36,176 nt of DNA, from assembly GCA_034435395.1 (NCBI GenBank), contig DAOTXK010000221.1:1-36176 (forward strand). Reading direction: 5' to 3'. Shown here in pieces: positions 32,928 through 36,176 of this stretch; position 1 is the stretch's first letter, and the number at the start of each line of letters is the position of its first letter. The notes under the pieces are model-generated. The model was not told the DNA's origin and searched no databases. It saw only the letters and a program-made list of their open reading frames with translations. Source of the stretch: DAOTXK01 sp034435395 (lineage in GTDB: Bacteria; Chloroflexota; Anaerolineae; Aggregatilineales; Ch27). A program made the position numbers and the translations under genes.

Positions 32928-33137
32928 GCGATCCAAGAACGGGGGTAAAACAACACCGCTTTGAACGTGCAGCGCCAGGTTGTAGACAGCCCACCTAACC
33001 CATCCATATCCACTGGCGCAACCTGGTGACTCCAGGTTGCCTGCTGCATCACACTCGGCGCTTACCGGTAACCCGCCGGGTGTTGTTTTGTCTCCATCTC
33101 AGGATCACAAATCTTATCCTTGGGGGATAACAAGCTT
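32928..33137 (+). promoter_or_regulatory. Structured ~210-nt leader of S1 paralogue 2; candidate cis-regulatory RNA
   Basis: Outer arms AAAACAACACC (32947-32957) and GGTGTTGTTTT (33079-33089) are perfect 11-bp complements enclosing ~120 nt. Inside, box 1 CCAGGTTG (32975-32982) and box 3 CCAGGTTG (33032-33039) are identical, and box 2 CAACCTGG (33019-33026) can pair with either. Boxes 2-3 make a 9-bp hairpin with loop TGACT; boxes 1-2 make a 10-bp helix. The two are mutually exclusive, the hallmark of an attenuator or a protein/ligand-sensing leader. No open reading frame explains these pairings. The gene it precedes encodes an RNA-binding S1 protein, so autogenous control is a natural hypothesis. 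Confidence 0.65.
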
Positions 33138-34457
33138 ATGGAAAACGTACCAACACTGGATGCCCGGGAAGAGGGCATCGATTTTGCAGCGCTCCTGGAC
33201 GCCTCTTTTGCCATGGAGCAACCGGAACGCGGGGACATCCTCACGGGCACGGTGTTAGCCATCGACAACCAGGGGATGATCGTCGACGTGGGACTGAAGC
33301 GGGACGCCGTCGTGCCCCGCAGCGACCTGGAACGGCTGGAGGGGGAATTTCGCTTTGAGGTGGGCGATGAGATTCCGGTCATGGTGATCAGGACGGAAGA
33401 TAGCGACGGCAACCTGATCGCCTCCGTCTCCCAGGCCCGCCAGCTCAAGGATTGGGCGAAGGCCGAAGAGTATCTGGAGAGCGGCGACATCTGGGAAGGC
33501 CCGATCACCGAGGCGAATCGCGGCGGGTTGATCGTCCCCTTTGGCAACCTGCGCGGTTTTGTGCCGGCCAGCCACGTGATGGACCTGCCACGCGGGCTGG
33601 ATGAAGATGAGCGCAAAGCGCATATGATGCAACTCATCGGCAAAAGAATCGCCGTGAAAGTGATCGAGGTCAACCGCAAACGTCGGCGTCTGGTGTTGAG
33701 CCAACGGGAAGCGCAGGCGGGCCGCCGCGCTCAACGCAAAGAGACGCTGCTGGCCGAACTCAAGGAAGGCGAAGTGCGCCGGGGTGTGGTCAGTGGTCTG
33801 CGTGACTTCGGCGCGTTCGTCGATCTGGGCGGCGCTGACGGCCTGATTCACATCTCTGAACTGGCCTGGCACCGGGTCCGCCATCCGCGCGAACTGTTGA
33901 GCGTGGGCGACGAAGTGGACGTGTACGTGCTGCGCCTGGATCAGGAAGGCAAACGGATCGGGCTGAGCCTCAAACGACTGCAACCCAATCCCTGGGCGCT
34001 GGTGGACGAGATGTATCACGTCGGCCAGTTGGTGGAGGGAGAAGTCTCCCGCGTCACCCAGTTCGGCGCGTTTATCAGCCTGGAACCGGGCATCGAGGCC
34101 CTGCTGCATACCAGCCAGATGAGCGATCCGCCGCCGGAAGACCCCAGCCTGATCGTGCGGGAGGGCCAGTCCTTGCTGATGCGCGTGATCAGCATCGAAG
34201 GCCACCGCCAGCGGTTGGGCCTGAGCCTGAAAGAAGTCACCGAAGAAGAGCTGGCCGAGTGGCACGCCCGGCGGCAGGCCGAAGCCGGGCTGGAAGCTGC
34301 CGGGGACATCGCCGACCTGACGGCGGACGAACCGCCATATGACGAAGCGTTGGATGCCGGGGAGGAAGCTGCCGACGACGCTCCCGCCCGGCAGGAATCG
34401 ACAACTGACCCTGGCGTGGCCGCGGACGATACGGTACAATCCACCGTCGTCGCTTAA
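33138..34457 (+). CDS. Four-S1-domain RNA-binding protein (ribosomal protein S1-like), paralogue 2
   Basis: The 439-aa paralogue has S1 units at about 31-100, 116-190, 211-280 and 296-366 and an acidic tail (370-439). Unit 3 (GLRDFGAFVDLGGADGLIH, then SELAWHRVRHPRELL) is nearly the same as in paralogue 1, while unit 1 is clearly different, so duplication is old. The four-unit length suits bS1 of Gram-positive-type bacteria. Because it has the near-consensus promoter and precedes rpsU and infA, this copy is the more likely housekeeping bS1. ATG 33138 follows GGGGGAT at about 11 nt; an in-frame TTG at 33120 is less likely. It may bind its own structured leader. Confidence 0.88.
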   Translation: MENVPTLDAREEGIDFAALLDASFAMEQPERGDILTGTVLAIDNQGMIVDVGLKRDAVVPRSDLERLEGEFRFEVGDEIPVMVIRTEDSDGNLIASVSQARQLKDWAKAEEYLESGDIWEGPITEANRGGLIVPFGNLRGFVPASHVMDLPRGLDEDERKAHMMQLIGKRIAVKVIEVNRKRRRLVLSQREAQAGRRAQRKETLLAELKEGEVRRGVVSGLRDFGAFVDLGGADGLIHISELAWHRVRHPRELLSVGDEVDVYVLRLDQEGKRIGLSLKRLQPNPWALVDEMYHVGQLVEGEVSRVTQFGAFISLEPGIEALLHTSQMSDPPPEDPSLIVREGQSLLMRVISIEGHRQRLGLSLKEVTEEELAEWHARRQAEAGLEAAGDIADLTADEPPYDEALDAGEEAADDAPARQESTTDPGVAADDTVQSTVVA

Positions 34458-34511
34458 GAGTTCAATAAAGAGTCCACCAAAGCAAAGGGAGTCTTAAGGA
34501 GGTTCACGAGT

Positions 34512-34724
34512 TTGCCTTCGGTCACCCTACGTCCGAACGAATCCCAGGAGCAACTGCTTAAACGCTTCCGCAAGGCGGTCGCCAAAAGCGGGGTGTTGAG
34601 CACTGTCCGCCGCAAGCGTTGGCACGTATCCAAGAGCGAGCTTCGCCGCATTCAAAAAAAGAAGGCCATTCGACGGGCCCGTCGCCGCCAGCGGAAAGCA
34701 CTCGTGAAGTCGGGTCGCAGCTAG
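34512..34724 (+). CDS. rpsU: Small ribosomal subunit protein bS21
   Basis: The 70-aa, strongly basic product has the S21 pattern: a SVTLRPNESQEQLLKRF start, helical KAVAKSGVLSTVRRKRWH middle, and an Arg/Lys-rich KKAIRRARRRQRKAL C-terminal helix. bS21 sits on the 30S platform beside bS1 and the anti-Shine-Dalgarno. Translation starts at TTG 34512, preceded by the complete Shine-Dalgarno TAAGGAGGT at 9 nt; no other start fits. It lies 54 nt after the S1 gene with no terminator and 21 nt before infA, so it is part of that transcript. The unusual TTG paired with a perfect Shine-Dalgarno may tune its level. Confidence 0.9.
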   Translation: MPSVTLRPNESQEQLLKRFRKAVAKSGVLSTVRRKRWHVSKSELRRIQKKKAIRRARRRQRKALVKSGRS

Positions 34725-34745
34725 CCGATGGGCGCTCAAACATCT

Positions 34746-34997
34746 ATGGCGAAGAACGAAGAGAAAATCGAAGTCGAGGGTCGGATTGTGGAGGCCCTGC
34801 CCAGCACCCAGTTTATGGTGGAGTTGGACAACGGCCACCGCGTCCTGGCCTATCTGTCGGGTAAGATGCGCCGCTACTACATCCGCATTTTGCTCGGCGA
34901 TCGCGTGCGCCTGGAGCTCAGTCCCTACGACCCGACCCGAGGCCGGATTGTTTATCGCTATAAAAAGCAGCGCCCGCCCAACCAGAAACCCGAATGA
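34746..34997 (+). CDS. infA: Translation initiation factor IF-1
   Basis: The 83-aa product starts MAKNEEKIEVEGRIVEALPS and contains the single OB fold of IF-1 (FMVELDNGHRVLAYLSGKMR; IRILLGDRVRLELSPYDPTR), ending GRIVYRYK plus a short tail KQRPPNQKPE. IF-1 binds the 30S A site during initiation. Typical length is about 72; the extra 11 residues are a polar C-terminal extension. ATG 34746 matches the family start; ATG 34728 would add six residues. No clear Shine-Dalgarno is seen, so translation may be coupled to rpsU, whose stop is 21 nt upstream. infA is usually in the spc ribosomal operon, so this position, beside S1 and S21, is noteworthy; a second copy elsewhere is possible. Confidence 0.92.
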   Translation: MAKNEEKIEVEGRIVEALPSTQFMVELDNGHRVLAYLSGKMRRYYIRILLGDRVRLELSPYDPTRGRIVYRYKKQRPPNQKPE

Positions 34998-35044
34998 CCA
35001 GGCCTGATCGCCACAGGTCGGACGGAGTGAGTGGTGCATTCATC

Positions 35045-35080
35045 GCCCGTGCCCCTGTACTGATGGGGGTACGGGCTTTG
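35045..35080 (+). terminator. Rho-independent terminator after infA
   Basis: GCCCGTGCCCC (35045-35055) pairs over 11 positions (one G-U) with GGGGTACGGGC (35066-35076), 10-nt loop, followed by TTTGTGG. It begins 48 nt after the infA stop. Confidence 0.75.
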
Positions 35081-35214
35081 TGGTGTTTCCGCGCCTCTGC
35101 TGGCGTCCCGGCCACCCCCCGGCGATCTGTCAGCGGCCCCCGGCCAGCGTTTATCCGGGAGCGCCCTCTGTTGGGAAGGGCCAGGCATTTCACCCGGCCC
35201 CTCCGAGCAGAGCC

Positions 35215-36176
35215 TCACGGCGCATAGACGCGATAGGTGTAAAAGATCGTGTCCCCTTCGTAGCGGTCGATCCGCAGCGCCCCGATGTACCCCTCTGGCG
35301 CTGTGACCAGCCCGACGACCATGCCCGGCGGCAGGCTGGCCCGGGGAATGAAGGTCCCGGTGATGCCGCTCAACTGGCCGTAATACAGCGCCTCCCAGTT
35401 CAGCCCCGGCAGCACGGCAACTGCCGCTCCGTTGATCGCTGTCAGGCCAGCGCCATCCCAGCGCAGATTCGGGGTCCCGGCCCCGATCACATCCTGCTCC
35501 TGGGCCGGCGGGGCCAGCGCCACCATGCCCGACCGGATGACCGCGTGGTCCAGGGTATAGGTCACCGGGTACAGGTTGTTGGCTTCGCCAGCGGGGCCCT
35601 CGTCCACGAGATTGTTGAGGTCGACGACCAGCTCCACCGTATATGTGCCGCTGCCGCTGACCGTCGGGCTGAGCGTCACCACGGCTGACTGGCCGGGTGC
35701 CAGCGGCGGAATCGTGGCGGACGTGTACCGGTCGCCGGGCAGGAACGTCGCCGCCAGCGCCGTTTCCGCTGAAGCGACGTTGCCATCGTTGCGGAGGGTG
35801 GCCCGCACGGCAAACATCTGCCCCGACTGCGGCCGGACCGGATCGACCGCCGCCGAAAGGACGCGCAGGTCAGCAAACGGCGCGACGGTCGGGGTGGCCG
35901 TCGGCGCGGGCGGTGGCGACGGCGGTGGGGCGACGATCGGCAACTGGTTCACGTTGCCATGCAGCTCGACCAGATAGGCAGCCACCCAGCCATTCATGCC
36001 CCGGAAGGGGACAACCAGCCAGGTGAAATCAGCATTGGCGCCCACCGGGAAAATCGTATCGTCCCCCGCCAACTGCCCCAGGATGTCATAATCCGTGCTG
36101 GGGCCGGTCCGCACGTTCAGCCGGGCGCTGGTCACCCTGCCCCAGACCCCTTCTGGCGTGGCAGTGGGCGTAGGGG
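35215..36176 (-). CDS. Secreted or surface SH3/CARDB protein, C-terminal part (N-terminus beyond right edge)
   Basis: The frame is open from the right edge to TGA 35215. The first visible residues (PTPTATPEGVWGRVTSARLN) are a Thr/Pro linker leading into a bacterial SH3 domain (LNVRTGPSTDYDILGQLA to GMNGWVAAYL). A second Pro-rich linker (PIVAPPPSPPPAPTATPTV) is followed by a CARDB-like immunoglobulin-type domain (ADLRVLSAAVDPVRPQSG; RATLRNDGNVASAETALA; VVDLNNLVDEGPAGEANNL) and a final ~100-residue beta-rich domain ending FYTYRVYAP. Such architecture is common in Chloroflexota envelope proteins that bind wall or surface polymers. A signal peptide would lie outside the window. Domain assignments are moderately firm. 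Confidence 0.78.
   Translation of the reverse strand, partial: PTPTATPEGVWGRVTSARLNVRTGPSTDYDILGQLAGDDTIFPVGANADFTWLVVPFRGMNGWVAAYLVELHGNVNQLPIVAPPPSPPPAPTATPTVAPFADLRVLSAAVDPVRPQSGQMFAVRATLRNDGNVASAETALAATFLPGDRYTSATIPPLAPGQSAVVTLSPTVSGSGTYTVELVVDLNNLVDEGPAGEANNLYPVTYTLDHAVIRSGMVALAPPAQEQDVIGAGTPNLRWDGAGLTAINGAAVAVLPGLNWEALYYGQLSGITGTFIPRASLPPGMVVGLVTAPEGYIGALRIDRYEGDTIFYTYRVYAP

Overview
The window is GC-rich and densely coding. It looks like a chromosomal segment of a Chloroflexota bacterium, probably Anaerolineae-like. That placement is an inference from gene content: secreted SH3/CARDB proteins with Pro/Thr linkers, paired multi-S1-domain proteins, archaeal/eukaryotic-type ProRS, PadR, LLM oxidoreductase and many zinc-ribbon or NYN orphans. 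No phage, IS element, CRISPR array or rRNA is visible. The only RNA gene is a tRNA-Lys(TTT) with a strong terminator.

Positions 1-9855 hold a truncated FtsX-like permease (minus), then a GNAT acetyltransferase and a PIG-L deacetylase, a secreted SH3 protein, a divergent AnmK-like kinase (minus), an ~840-nt gene-poor gap, a PhzF isomerase plus MFS transporter, a DEDDh exonuclease preceded by a tandem AACGCGTT repeat, and a DUF89 phosphatase. Positions 9852-18059 hold HutH (minus), a triple zinc-ribbon protein, two flavodoxin-like paralogues flanking a tiny membrane peptide, a winged-helix/AAA ATPase (minus), tRNA-Lys (minus) and a P5C-dehydrogenase-like ALDH.

Positions 18186-27553 start with a RelB-like antitoxin whose toxin gene has lost its middle. 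A GctA/GctB-type CoA-transferase follows, its two subunit genes separated by a membrane protein and a 96-aa protein. Then come an amidase/PGRP remnant, a class III aminotransferase, a LOG-family protein, an LLM oxidoreductase, a methyltransferase, a 137-aa orphan and proS, closed by a clear terminator.

Positions 27900-34997 form the most distinctive part. A 705-aa protein carries a degenerate NYN domain, a canonical NYN nuclease domain and a long C-terminal region, followed by a phosphoribosyltransferase. A PadR regulator then leads into a four-S1-domain protein and a triple-hairpin terminator. A near-consensus promoter follows, driving a ~210-nt structured leader, a second four-S1-domain paralogue, rpsU (bS21) and infA (IF-1). 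The leader has an 11-bp outer stem and three boxes that can form two mutually exclusive helices, so it is a candidate cis-regulatory RNA ahead of genes for 30S initiation components. The window ends inside a secreted SH3/CARDB protein (minus).

All assignments come from reading motifs, not from database searches.
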